Below are positions 23,901 to 34,305 of a DNA stretch of 64,000 bases, piece by piece. Origin of the DNA: Procambarus clarkii (taxonomy: Eukaryota; Arthropoda; Malacostraca; Decapoda; Cambaridae); contig NC_091219.1 of assembly GCF_040958095.1 (NCBI RefSeq), forward strand, positions 24,442,202 to 24,506,201. Reading direction: 5' to 3'. The notes beneath the pieces are model-generated. The model made no database searches. It was not told where the DNA came from and was given only the letters and a program-made list of their open reading frames with translations. The translations under genes were made by a program, and so were the position numbers. Positions within the stretch are counted from its first letter, which is position 1, and each line of letters begins with the position of its first letter.

Positions 23901-26900
23901 AGCCTCATGACTTATTGTGACTCATTGTCTGCAAAGCTATGTCATGACTTGATGAGGATCCAGGAAAGGCAAAAATATGTTGACCAGACCACACACTAGA
24001 AATTGAAGGGACGACGACGTTTCGGTCCGTCCTGGACCATTCTCAAGTCGATTGTGATGAGGACAGGTAGGGACAGGCATTAAATAGGCAAGAGAGAGCT
24101 GAGGAGGAAAGTCAGGTGTAGGGGATAGTAGTAATGAGAACTGCAGCAAGCCTATTGGCCCATACGAGGCAGCTCCTATTATAACCACCGAAGGAGATAG
24201 TAATAGGAATAAGAAGAGGATAGCAAGGGAACATCATCTCCCTTTTTCTGTTCATTGTCTTCTACGCTCCCTTGCTATCCTCTTCTTATTCCTATTACTA
24301 TCTCCTTCGGTGGTTATAATAGGAGCTGCCTCGTATGGGCCAATAGGCCTGCTGCAGTTCTCATTACTACTATCCCCTACACCTGACTTTCCTCCTCAGC
24401 TCTCTCTTGCCTATTTAATGCCTGTCCCTATCTGTCCTCATCACAATCGACTTGAGAATGGTCCAGGACGGACCGAAACGTCGTCGTCCCTTCAATTTCT
24501 AGTGTGTGGTCTGGCCAACATACTTCAGCCACGTTATTGTGACTCATCGCCTGCATAAGGCAAAAATATGATCACTTTAATTTTTTTTTATATGTTTGGG
24601 TTGGGTTACAGTACTTGTTTCAGCCACGTTATGATGACATTCTGTGTAGCCAAGCTCAACATAAAGTTACGGTTGGGCAGACTCAAGGAAATTGTGTTTA
24701 TAATTTATGTTCACTGTTACAATTAAAATTTCTAAGTATATAAAATCAAGTCATCAGTGACAATTCCCACTTCTATTCCTCCCAATGTAGTTAGTAACTT
24801 CTTACACTACCCATAAAGAAAAGTTGATCTATTTTTAGGGCCCAATTCCTAAAGCTGATTTGCTTATTAATACAGTACAGTAAATCTATAAGTGAAATTG
24901 ATCTCCTCACCACAATACATATGGCCACAGTTTGTTTCCACAGCAAACTTTGCTGGATCCATGCAAATGGGACATTCATTTTCAGATGCTGATCTGCGTA
25001 CACGCACCATATCTGAGTCTGAAAACATTATGGTTATTTATTGTTAAAAATGAGCAGTAGTAATTTCTTGTGGTATAAAGTGATCAATAGTTATATTTAT
25101 TGAAATATGATTAGCTTTTTTAAAGATTTAACATATCTTTTTTTTCACCTCCTTATTCATTTTTACATATTTACTTAATTTGATTTTCATCTAAAATGTT
25201 GTACCATATTTGAAATAATATAATTTGTGTTCTTTACTCGCAATCCTTATTTTATGTATTTGGAACAAGAAGACATAATGAAATATTGTTGATTCTTCAG
25301 ATTTAAAATATGCATGATTAAGCCACTATGAATTCATTTCAAATTTCAACTTGATATAAATGTTACTGCTAACCATATAATATAAATGCCAACTCCACTG
25401 CCTGGTAACTCCTGGTAACCATATAACAGAAATGGTAATGCTACTGCCCGGTACAGTAACTGCATTGCCTGGTAATAATGGCTGCTGGTTTGTCAATCAC
25501 AAGTAAGATTTAGGAGAGATAATGCAAACATAAATCTGGCACTTAACTTTTCTGTACATGCAATGGATTCTTAAATACAATATAATAAAAACTTTGCCCC
25601 TTAACAAACCTTCAAATTAATGTATATCCTGCTTAGTAAGGGTAGAGCTGTATACAGTACGTGTATAGTAATTTTTTAAATATTTTGGGATATTACATTC
25701 ATGAAAAGACAGTATTCATTTGGTCAGTGTTTGGCTCTAAGTGCATGATAAACTCTCTTATAATGATTAGTGACCAACTCATTTGCTCTTGTCTCACCTC
25801 CCATACCTCTGAGTTACCAACATCTATTTATCAATAAATTTAACAGGTCTAAAGCTTAAAACATAGGTTATTGTACAGTGTAATGAGAAGATCTAAATAC
25901 AGCAGTGTGCCAAAAAAAAAAAAAAATAAATATTATCTAGTTCTAATAAACAACAACAGTAAATAAACTACCATACACAACTAAACTAATAAAAATTAAC
26001 ACCAGAAGATATGACAAAAACTAGAAATTAAAAGATTTCTGAATATTGCTTAGAAGGTATTTATCTGGTACGAGTTTTCAAAGCAAAAACCAAACTTTGT
26101 CCCACATACCTGTGCTTACTTCGTCCTCATGAATGTGTTGCTTCTGAACCGGAGGTTTTAGCTTTGCAAGGAGGAATCTGAGTCAATAATTGGGCATTAT
26201 TAATAAATACTGTCTCTTCAAACAAATCTCTTTAAAGCAGAGGTTCCCAACCAGTGGGTTTACGACCTCCTTGGGGATCTTTTGAGCATTAGAAAATAGA
26301 GTCTTTACTAAAAAAGTTGGGAACCACTACTCTAAAGGGAATACAGTACAGTACTGCCTTTATCAACCTACATAAATAGTATCTGGCTGCAGAATACTAT
26401 GATCTTCAGGAATTAAGCACATTGAATCACATTAACACGATTCATCTATGAGAAAATATTTGGTGCAGCTTCTGTCCCATTACACTGCCTCAATATTTTC
26501 TCATAATTAAGATTTTACGTGAATATAGAAATGGAATACACCTAATAATACATACAGAAATCACAACAGTGTGATGCATCAAATGAACAAATCCACAAGG
26601 GCCGTGATGAGGGTTTGAACCTACGCTCGGGATGATCCCAGATGCGCCTTAGTCAACTATGCCACGACATGGTTAAAAGAACTGCAACCTGGAGTGCTAC
26701 TGCCCTCACGAGGCTTCCGCAGCTTCTCCGAAGCACAGTCCGGGGTTTTACACAATTCCCGCATGCACCCGAGTTCTGTCAACCAAATCTTCTACTTCTT
26801 CACCCTTACTTCAATACACATAGTACATTTTTTTTAACCATATCGTAGCACAGAGTTAATTCTTAGTTATAGTTAATTCATAGTTAATTGTTTTAATCAT

Positions 26901-29900
26901 GTCGTGGCATAGTCAATTAAGGCGCTTCTGGGATCATCCCGGGCTTGGTCCGAACCCTCATCACGGCCCTTGTGGATTTGTTAACACCTAATAATGTCAT
27001 ACATTTTTGGAATACTGTATTACCAACATAACAAATTCCATGACATATAAACATAGAAGAAATAATTCAAAATTTAAAAGCAAGCAGTACAATGCTTTTA
27101 ATAAAGCTAAGCATACACAAATATGAAAATTTAAAGTTTGGCAGGATTTCAAAGTTCTGTACTATACAATACAATACTGCATTACAATTAAATCACATAT
27201 CTTCTGAAAAAGGAAAAATGGAGGATCTTTACCAAGTTGCCAGCTTCCTGCCCCCCATTGTGGCCACTAGAGCGAGAGCGTGGCCTTCAGGTAAGACAAC
27301 AACAACAAAAATATCAGAGCACCTAATTAGCTCTTGGAGGAATGGTACCCTAAATGATAGGGTTTGGTTAATTCAGTACTGTATTTGTTTACTGAGTTTT
27401 TGCCATGTGATCCCAGAATATTTTATCTGAGTTTTGAGTGGATTTTTGTTGTCGTAAGATTTCTTATTGGGGATTGTTATTCAGTGATGCAAAGCAAAAG
27501 CATGTTTAATTTACAATAATACAAAAAGTTGAAAGTTAAAGAAAAATTGCAGGGCATAAATTTATGCCCCTAGAGCTAGAGCCGTGGAAGGTGTAGGATG
27601 TTGACTCCTTTGTTATTTAAAAAAAAAAAAGAGCTTATTTCAGTTATTTGAAAATTTTGGGATAGGAAAGATGCCCCAATCTTGAGTGCATTTTTTTTTT
27701 TTGTGATTATTGAAACCTTATTTGCTCCTGCCCTTTTCTGTGAGAGACTCAAATTTTCAGCATCTTATAGTCAGGGTAGACCACAAGGCTGTTTGCTGTG
27801 TTGTCGCTGTGCAGAATTTTGAGAGAGCTACCGAGGCTGAGCTACCGCAGTTCAACCCTTGAGCTGTGCTTGCAAGGGTTGAACTTCGGCTCTTTGGTCC
27901 CGCCCCTCAACTGTCAATCTACTGTACTGGTGTGCAGGTTCCTGAGTTTATTGAGCTGTTTCATATCTATACAGTGGCACCTCGACTTATGACTGCCCCT
28001 ACTTATGAATTTTTCGAGTTACGACCCCAATTTTATAAAAAAATGTGACTCGACTTACGATCTTTGCCTTGACTAGCAACTTTGTTGATACAGGTATGGG
28101 TCAACCGAGCGCATGGTTCCTGGTGGCATGGGCAACTCCGCCTCAGTTTACCACAGCCGCCCACTAGTGACGATCGCGCTTGTAAAGAATTTAATTGTTT
28201 TTGTGCTTTTTTTGTTTTTGGAACATAAAAGTAATTATATACTGTATCCTGCCATGGGTCCCAAGAAAGTCAGTGGTAAGGTTCAACCTAAGAAAATTGT
28301 TGTGAGTAGAGGCAGTAGAGAATGTCCCTTCCTCATTAAGAAAATGTGTGAAGTATGCGAAGAACTGCAAAGTTTTGTTGAAAAAACTCGTCCAGATAAA
28401 GCTGTAGCAGGCCGTTGCATTGACCTTTTGAATGACAAATGTGATGCCTCACTACTGACATATGTTAAAATGTAGTGAAAAACAAGTGTCTTTAGACAGA
28501 TTCTTAGCAAGACAAGCAAGCAGTGAGACACAACCAGGTCCTAGTGGTATGCCTGCAAAACGTAGGATAGAGAGAGTACCCCCCAGAAAAGTCATCATTG
28601 CCTGATGTTATCATGGAAAGGGACTCCCCTTCTAAACAGTAACACCTCTCCTCACCTTCCCTCCTCTCCTTACCAACAAAAGTCCTCAATAAAGGTAAGA
28701 TGTACATACTGTATTGTAGCTAGTACAAAAAAAAAAAAAAAAGTGGTACAGTATTCAGTATAAAATGTATTTTTAAGATAGTATTTTTGTGGAACATAAT
28801 TCGATTAACATTATTTCTTATGGAAAAATTTGTTTCGAGTTATGAATTTTCGAGTTACAACCTGTCTCTGGGAACAGAATAAATTCGTAAGTGGAGGTAC
28901 TACTACATTTGAAACTGCATGGAATCAGCCTCCACCACATCACTTCCTAATGCATTCCATTTACTAACTATTCTGACACTGTGAATGCATCCAACTGTAT
29001 TCTTGAACTCTGGTGGCTTTTTCCCCATGGGTTATTCACTCAAACTTTATCATTATAGTATTTCTGTTTCTTGCATCAAAGCTGGGTTTTTTTCCAAGAG
29101 GCACCGGTAGGAATATGCCCTGGGAAAGCTACTGACAGCAGCTCAGAAATCAAGCGTCAAACATAATGAAATACCCAATTTTTTAGGTGGCCTCAATAGC
29201 TCTCTGTAACCATCCCTTCTTTGTCCTCCTTTTCCACGAGGATCGGGTGTGTCGGATGGTGGTGCTCGAATGAGTGTGGGGGCTAGCTGGTCCCCTTGGG
29301 TGACCTGAGCTGCCACATGGTGGCACACTTAAGCACTAGTGCAAGGATAGTTGGCAATAGGTGACTTACCTCTTGCTTGTTTCATTCTTCACTAAGATCC
29401 CAGAGTTTCAAAGAAATGTACAGTATATCCTGTTTAGTAAAGGTTGTCTCTGATACCAGAGTGTGTTTGTTTGGTTGTTTATTTCTTTATTTATTTGTTT
29501 GTTTATTTTATACTAAAACTTGAGCCAACTTCTAAACACATCACTAACTCATATGAGATGAGCTATAAATAAATAAGCATAAGGAAAAAATTATTTTTAT
29601 TAGCAAAACTTGCAAATATTTGACTTTCACATTTAAGGGTTTCATTTTACTGCAATATGGTTCACCCTGTGGTTTCCCATAGCTGGGGAAGGGATGGTTT
29701 AATGATGTTTGCTTAGTCCAACATTTGCATAACTCCCGGGTACTTACTTACCGCTAGGTAAATAGAGGTATCAGATGATAGTAAACACTGCCCAAATCCT
29801 TTAGTATTACTACAGGAATTAAACCCAAAACAGCTGTGACCCAACTGCACTTTATGCAACACCATAAATGGTTGTATTTAATATTTCACATGCAATGAGA

Positions 29901-32900
29901 GTCAATTCACAGGATATTGGCGGAACCAGGCTGTCGGCCCTTAGCATTTCAAAAGTCACACCTTTCGAGTGCTAATTGTGCACAGGTTGAGCAGAGGTCA
30001 TATCGTGTCAGGTGACCTCGCTCTCTGCTAAGCTGATAATTACAGACGGGTTGCTGTGTTGTTTCCATCAAACAAGTCGCGGTCTAGGTGTGGTAGGAAG
30101 ATAGCCAGAGGCTATCTCCTGGCAGGCGGAGTTTAGTTCCCGGTTCCCCCTTAAATAACCGACAAATTGTACATTTGACAGCGGAGCCTCGCTACACAAA
30201 AGAGGTTCCAGCAGCCCAGGCCAGGTCTATACAGGCCAGTCCTCAGGCTAGTGGGGACCAACTGTATAAACAGTTGGAACAAATTAAGTGAGAAGGCGGT
30301 GAAGGCCAAAACCATCAGTGGTTTCAAAGCGTTACATGACAAGAGTGCTGGGAAGACAGTACACCACGAGTATAGCTCTCATCCTGTAACTACACTTTGA
30401 TAATTTCAACTTCTTCACAAACCCTCCCACCCACAATTGCACATCATACTATTTTAAATAAAGGTATGCCTATATTATGCAACTGTCATGTCTGGAAACA
30501 TAAATAAATAAAATTGGAAAAATAGGGTTATTTATTTATATATACAGTATATTGTATTCTATACAAGGTAACATTGGGTTTATGCTACAGTATTTATATA
30601 TACAGCATTGATGATTTTACATTCTTGTAAAACCGCTAACATGCACAGCATTTTGAGCAGGTCCTTAATATAGCAGACAATTTTAAGTAGGTAATTTCTA
30701 GCAAAATTGAGAAATGTTAACAGATACATTGTAAGAAAATTTGATGAAGATTAGTACTGTATAATGAAGTTATATGTATGTTATGTTATAGTTTATATAT
30801 ACAGTTTATATTCAATATGTTATTCAGTTTACATACAGCACGCCAGCAGTGGCACTGGTAAGGTCACAGCTTACGCTTCCCTCAAAACAACCTATGGGAA
30901 GAAAGTTGGCAGAAATGCTCCTCGTCTATTGACCAATTCATAGCTTATGCCTGTGGGCAAGGTAAGAGTGAAGTAGTCATTCTGTGTTGGGCAGCCACTA
31001 GCTCTGGTTGTGCATAATTTTTGCTTATCAGCCAGTTGGTAGAATTACTGCACAAGGTACTCAGTAATGTTAAGTTACTTATCATCCACTTACTAAACTT
31101 AAAAACCGAAATGCTAGAATAAAATTTGCCCATTATTTGTAGTTGAAATGAGGGAACTTTGATACAGAGATATTCTCAAAAGACTTATAATTAGGCATTG
31201 CCAATGTGATTTTGTGTTATCATAATCTTACAGACTGTGGGGACAGCTGTCAACCATTATTCATCACATGAACCAGCCAAGCTGTGTGCACCTGTCACCA
31301 TCATGTGATGTGTATCCGAGAGTCATATCGCCACTGCCTAACCATTGTCCCAGCCCCCATCTTGTCTTTGACACCAGCACCACCCATGGTGTCTTGCCTA
31401 TTAATCCTTGCACGTACCACATGCAGTGTGAAGGAAACCAACAGGTTCATATCACTTGCAGTGACTGCAGGAGAGTGAGAGTTGATGAGTGGGAATGTGA
31501 CTGGTAAAAAAGCTAGTACAATAATATTCTGATATGAATCTTAGTAGCTCTGTTTTATTTGTCTCTCTGTGAGTTAATCTCTTGGATATTACCCAGTTGA
31601 ATTCTCCCACTGAACACCTGCAACAGGCAAAAGATTAAGGTATGAAGACAGAAGGTCTGCCTGACGTGCCTGAGTGGAGGCAGCAGTCACACCTAATTTC
31701 ACATGTCGCTCAGTATAGCGACAGGCGTGGAAAATTACATACGCAACACTTATACAGTAGTTGTTTTATTATATATATTTTTTATTTTTGAATACTGTAT
31801 ATACAAGAGTTCTTACATTCTTGTAAAGCCACTAGCGCATACAGCATTTCAGACAGGTTCCAAATCCCTATGTCCAGATTAGTTCTTGTATGACCCCAAT
31901 TAGATAAAATATCCCAAGTGTATTGACAAATTATGTTTTATTAAAAAACTTATTAAACAATGTTTCAGTGAAACCTTCTCCCATAGAGATACTAAATCTC
32001 CCTTGCATATCTAGTAAATGATGCTAGCATTATTCATACTTAAATATTAAATGTTTTGTGGACCTTCAACATTTTTCCTGCCTAAGTGTTGGGCAGGAGA
32101 TTTTCAGAAATACACCATATTCTCTGGAACACCTGTCTGAGGGAGGCCATCCACAGTAAGGCCATTCTTTGATAGGTTAGATCTAAGGGCATGTGTTGCT
32201 GCTCTGGCATCTATATACTGTACGTCCTGGATAACCTTTTAAAGTGGTCTGCCCTAGGCAATATTAGAAGCAGAGGTGATCAGAAAACAGTAGAAGCCTA
32301 AAATGTACATAAAGAGCACATGAAATTTTTCAGCCACAGATATACTGTTCAGTCACCAATGACATGGATAAGAGTAAACATTACTGTACATAGCATATGA
32401 TGCGTTCAGTGTCATGTTCGTTCAAATTTGGTCATAAACCCTTTCAAATTAAGAACAACTTAAGAATACCGGTAACTGCAGAAGGTCTATTGACCCATAC
32501 GAGGAAGCTCCTATTTATAACCACACAATCCCACTCATGATCCGATATTTGAAATTTCAGATATTTAAAACTGAAATTAAACCGATATTTTACAGATTCA
32601 TAGCGATTAGCTAAGGTAAATTTTTACGAACCAAGTGTTTACTGTTTTGATGCACTGCTTATGTCCTGGAGTGAGGGCCACCATCTGGGGGCATTTTGTA
32701 ACATCTTATTAAAGAACTTGTGTTTTGTTATAATTCAGTGCTGGCAAGCAATGGTTGGGAGGGATCCAGTGTGCAATGCATCTTGAAAACACAGGTCTCA
32801 AATTAATTCCATGCAGAAATCCTTGTTATGAAATGTAATGCGCTTTATGCATGCTGTTTAACCTTTCTTGAAAGGAAGTTCATTTTAAGCGTTCAAGATG

Positions 32901-34294
32901 TACCTCACAAAATTATTCCCTGCTCTGAAATCTATTTACACAGTGAAAGTATTAAGCATTGTATCTACTTCTGTAGGGTGATTCTTTATATATCCTGAAC
33001 TCTCACATAGTAAGAGCTGACTCCAGCTAACCCCACATTGTACTCCATAACAATGTGGGTAAATATTACATTTAATAAATAGTATTGAATGTTAAATCAT
33101 TTTTTTAATTCATTTTGTTGGGGACAGGCAGCCTGCATATGTATATATGTTAGGCCTATATCAAGGTTTCCCCTACGTCGCACTATTGACCCTCCCTAGG
33201 ATGCAACTCTACAACAGTTGACAAACTTGGGTACCTATTTACTGCTAGGTGAATAGAGCCATTAGGTGAAAGGAAATGTGCCAAACTATTTCTGTTCTTC
33301 CCGAAATTCAAACCTGGGATTCCCAATTGTGAGTCAAGAAGAAACCCAACTGTACTGCCGAGACCTTTGTATATGAAAAAATCAACTGGAGCTCTTATGT
33401 GACGAACCCGCGACCGAGAGTATCCCAGCCACTGGACCACCCCGGGTTTGAGTCACCTCTGAGCTCCAGTTGATTTTCTCATTAATATTCAGTACATCAC
33501 ATTAGTGTGATTTCTCTGTGCACCCTTGTATATATTAACATTCACATCATAGTACTGTATAATTGTAAATGACTTGGGCAAAGCTGTATACAAGATATTA
33601 AAAAAGCGTCAGTGTTCACCACACATTTCAGTACTATACCCGACATTGTCCCTCTTACATAAAGCCATTTCAAGTGAGAACAGAATTTGGCACTCAAGAT
33701 TCATTAATTGTTTCCATGTCAAATCAATGACAATTTTGTTCATGAATGTCTCAGGAGAGTATACACACAGCATCTTTGATATACAGTACTACACTGTTCT
33801 TTTGGGTCAGATAATGAATGATCCCTGATTTACCTGAGGGTCACTAACACTAGTGGCCTCAAAGAGGACAGGAAGCCAACGGCTTGTCGAAGGTCCCTCC
33901 ATTTGCCTTTATGATCTTTTCCAGTTGAACTTTAAAATTAAACAATTTTGGCATTTACGGCTTAAGAGGGTACGCGGTTCCATGGGTTTATAACCCTGAG
34001 GGGGTGAAAAAACATCACCTGTTCCTAGTCCTACATTGTAGCTTGTTGAGCTCGATACAAAGACATCTCTCTCAGGAGACCCCTAACTTAAATACAGCAG
34101 GCATCATTTGTTTACACAAAAGTGTTTTGAAGCTACAAAAAAGCAGTTTGATTTTTGTCTTGCTTTAAATACTCCAGAGTGCACACTCTCTGTACTCACC
34201 CAGCCAACACAGCTCCAACAATTGCCGCTGGTGTTCCCAACGTGAGAAGCAGACCTGCTACAGGGCTTTTGCTCTCTTGTACCATTTCCTCCAT
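20728..34294 (-). CDS. RNF170: E3 ubiquitin-protein ligase RNF170, six coding exons
   Basis: Coding exons on the minus strand, in order: 34294-34200, 26177-26110, 25018-24911, 23319-23246, 22581-22450 and 20994-20728. They total 744 nt, 247 residues plus stop. Splice sites are GT/AG and phases agree throughout. Residues 13-36 form a first transmembrane segment spanning the intron 1 junction. The C3HC4 RING has C70, C73, C85, H87, C90, C93, C109 and C112. Residues 190-239 are a hydrophobic DUF1232 region with two more membrane segments and an ITPIDLIPEA motif. Vertebrate RNF170 is about 258 residues with the same order. Known role of the family: an ER-membrane ligase that, with erlins, ubiquitinates activated IP3 receptors for ER-associated degradation. 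The start ATG is the first in frame after an acceptor at 34306-34307, so a 5' noncoding exon lies upstream and was not found. A possible AATAAA (minus) is at 20244-20239. The introns, about 0.7-8 kb, are full of transposons. Confidence 0.95.
21770..22115 (+). mobile_element. LINE C-terminal relic in RNF170 intron 5
   Basis: The fragments MERLEVLNVPKLEDK and, after a gap, VIDNWKKLGEKALDIKPISS correspond to the L-E-D-R and V-V-N-x-W-N-x-L motifs of LINE C-termini. It is in sense opposite to RNF170. Confidence 0.6.
22450..22581 (-). CDS. RNF170: RNF170 coding exon 5
   Basis: This 132-nt phase-0 exon has acceptor CTATTTCAG and donor GTAAGTG. It encodes residues 116-159: VTLLLPCF, an acidic Glu-rich stretch, then DVQQYNRMYSEHPRS, matching the conserved linker between the RING and DUF1232 regions of RNF170. 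Confidence 0.93.
22668..22735. mobile_element. pogo-like MITE terminus, fragment
   Basis: The sequence CAGTACAACCTCGATTCA followed by gaccgaccccaattcgtt matches the end of the intronic element at 8391-9051. The other end was not located. Confidence 0.5.
23246..23319 (-). CDS. RNF170: RNF170 coding exon 4 (second half of RING)
   Basis: This 74-nt exon has acceptor CTCTTTCAG and donor GTAAG. It encodes A91 to E115, supplying C93, then CPFC at 109-112, the last zinc ligands, followed by RQE. The W at 98 and P at 110 are in positions typical of functional RINGs that bind E2. Confidence 0.94.
23750..23945 (+). repeat. Older diverged copy of the palindrome repeat
   Basis: The cores acttcggtccatcaaagacc and ttcagcctcatgacttattg match, with divergence, sequences in and just beyond the right palindrome arm, so this is an earlier copy of the same family. 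Confidence 0.5.
23977..24521. repeat. Long near-perfect palindrome, two 254-bp arms
   Basis: The left arm 23977-24230 and right arm 24268-24521 are reverse complements with about three mismatches seen by eye, separated by 37 bp. Each arm contains ggaccgaaacgtcgtcgtcc. The structure lies in RNF170 intron 3 and would fold into a long hairpin in the pre-mRNA. Such a low divergence implies recent origin or gene conversion. Confidence 0.92.
24911..25018 (-). CDS. RNF170: RNF170 coding exon 3 (first half of RING)
   Basis: This 108-nt exon has acceptor TTTTCAG and donor GTGAGG. It encodes residues 55-90 and one base of A91. It carries CPIC at 70-73 and NCGHMYC at 84-90, i.e. the first five zinc ligands of the C3HC4 RING. 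Confidence 0.95.
26110..26177 (-). CDS. RNF170: RNF170 coding exon 2
   Basis: This 68-nt exon lies between TTGACTCAG and GTATGTG. It completes G32 and encodes residues 33-54: the end of the first membrane helix (FLLAKL) and a polar linker with QHIHEDEVST. Only one frame is open, and it joins both neighbours in phase. Confidence 0.88.
26238..26329. mobile_element. hAT-type MITE with 8-bp target duplication
   Basis: The 92-bp element begins CAGAGGTTCCCAAC and ends with the inverse of TAGTGGTTCCCAAC. It is flanked by ctttaaag (26230-26237) and ctctaaag (26330-26337), one mismatch in eight. This is the classical hAT signature. It lies just beyond RNF170 exon 2, in intron 1. Confidence 0.85.
26550..26983. 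mobile_element. Composite inverted-SINE element, copy 1
   Basis: tRNA-like arms at about 26585-26678 (reverse) and 26891-26981 (forward) flank a non-repeated core containing ggttttacacaattccc. The forward arm has an A-box-like gtggcatagtcaattaagg. Both sides show a direct repeat acacctaataat (26538-26549 and 26984-26995), a probable 12-bp target duplication. It lies in RNF170 intron 1. Confidence 0.75.
27835..29010 (-). mobile_element. LINE 3' end interrupted by a Tigger-like element
   Basis: Minus-strand LINE tail (27835-27969) continues at 28906 with cattt...tggaatcagcctccaccaca. The uninterrupted form is seen at 58265-58489. The 932-bp gap is the element at 27972-28903, inserted at a TA. 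Confidence 0.75.
27972..28903 (+). mobile_element. Tigger/pogo-like transposon, internally deleted
   Basis: The termini are CAGTGGCACCTCGACTTATG and an inverse resembling gtacctccacttacgaattt, flanked by TA. An ORF from 28249 starts MGPKKVSGK (typical pogo-family N-terminus) and runs into LQSFVEKTRPDKAVAGR, which belongs near the transposase C-terminus. A frameshifted tail (KQVSLDRFLARQASSETQPG, from 28481) follows. The DNA-binding and catalytic middle is missing, so it is a non-autonomous deletion derivative. Confidence 0.8.
29720..29830 (-). mobile_element. SINE family A fragment
   Basis: cccgggtacttacttaccgctaggtaaat matches the conserved body of family A in reverse, with no tRNA head retained. 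Confidence 0.5.
30250..30410 (+). mobile_element. LINE C-terminal/3' fragment in RNF170 intron 1
   Basis: cagttggaacaaattaagtg and gcgttacatgacaagagtgc followed by ctcatcctgtaactacactt match the LINE end at 38490-38760 and 22000-22115. Confidence 0.6.
30525..30690 (-). repeat. Interspersed repeat G, copy 1
   Basis: ttacattcttgtaaaaccgc plus cacagcattttgagcaggtc recurs at 31765-31880 and 39495-39575, each time next to (ttat)n-rich sequence. Confidence 0.55.
31765..31880 (-). repeat. Interspersed repeat G, copy 2
   Basis: acaagagttcttacattctt and gccactagcgcatacagcat match the other copies. No coding sequence. Confidence 0.55.
33225..33360 (-). mobile_element. tRNA-derived SINE fragment
   Basis: gtacctatttactgctaggt and aggtgaaaggaaatgtgcc followed by a reverse B-box-like attcaaacctgg mark a family-A-related copy in RNF170 intron 1. 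Confidence 0.6.
33372..33482. mobile_element. Small palindromic tRNA-like element
   Basis: 22-bp terminal inverted repeats (with aaatcaactggagctc) match except for one base. The interior, read on the minus strand, has an A-box-like tggtccagtggctgg and a B-box-like gcgggttcgtcac. Confidence 0.7.
33826..33990 (+). repeat. Interspersed repeat E, copy 2
   Basis: tttacctgagggtcactaac and agtggcctcaaagaggacag match copies at 3228 and 49875. Confidence 0.6.
34200..34294 (-). CDS. RNF170: RNF170 coding exon 1 (N-terminus and first TM start)
   Basis: The acceptor gggtgcag ends at 34306, the ATG is at 34294-34292 and the donor GTGAGT begins at 34199. It encodes 31 residues plus two bases of G32. A short acidic start is followed by a hydrophobic segment rich in L, A, G and V. 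No upstream in-frame stop exists between acceptor and ATG, so an additional coding exon cannot be excluded. Confidence 0.85.
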
Positions 34295-34305
34295 CAAACT
34301 GAATT

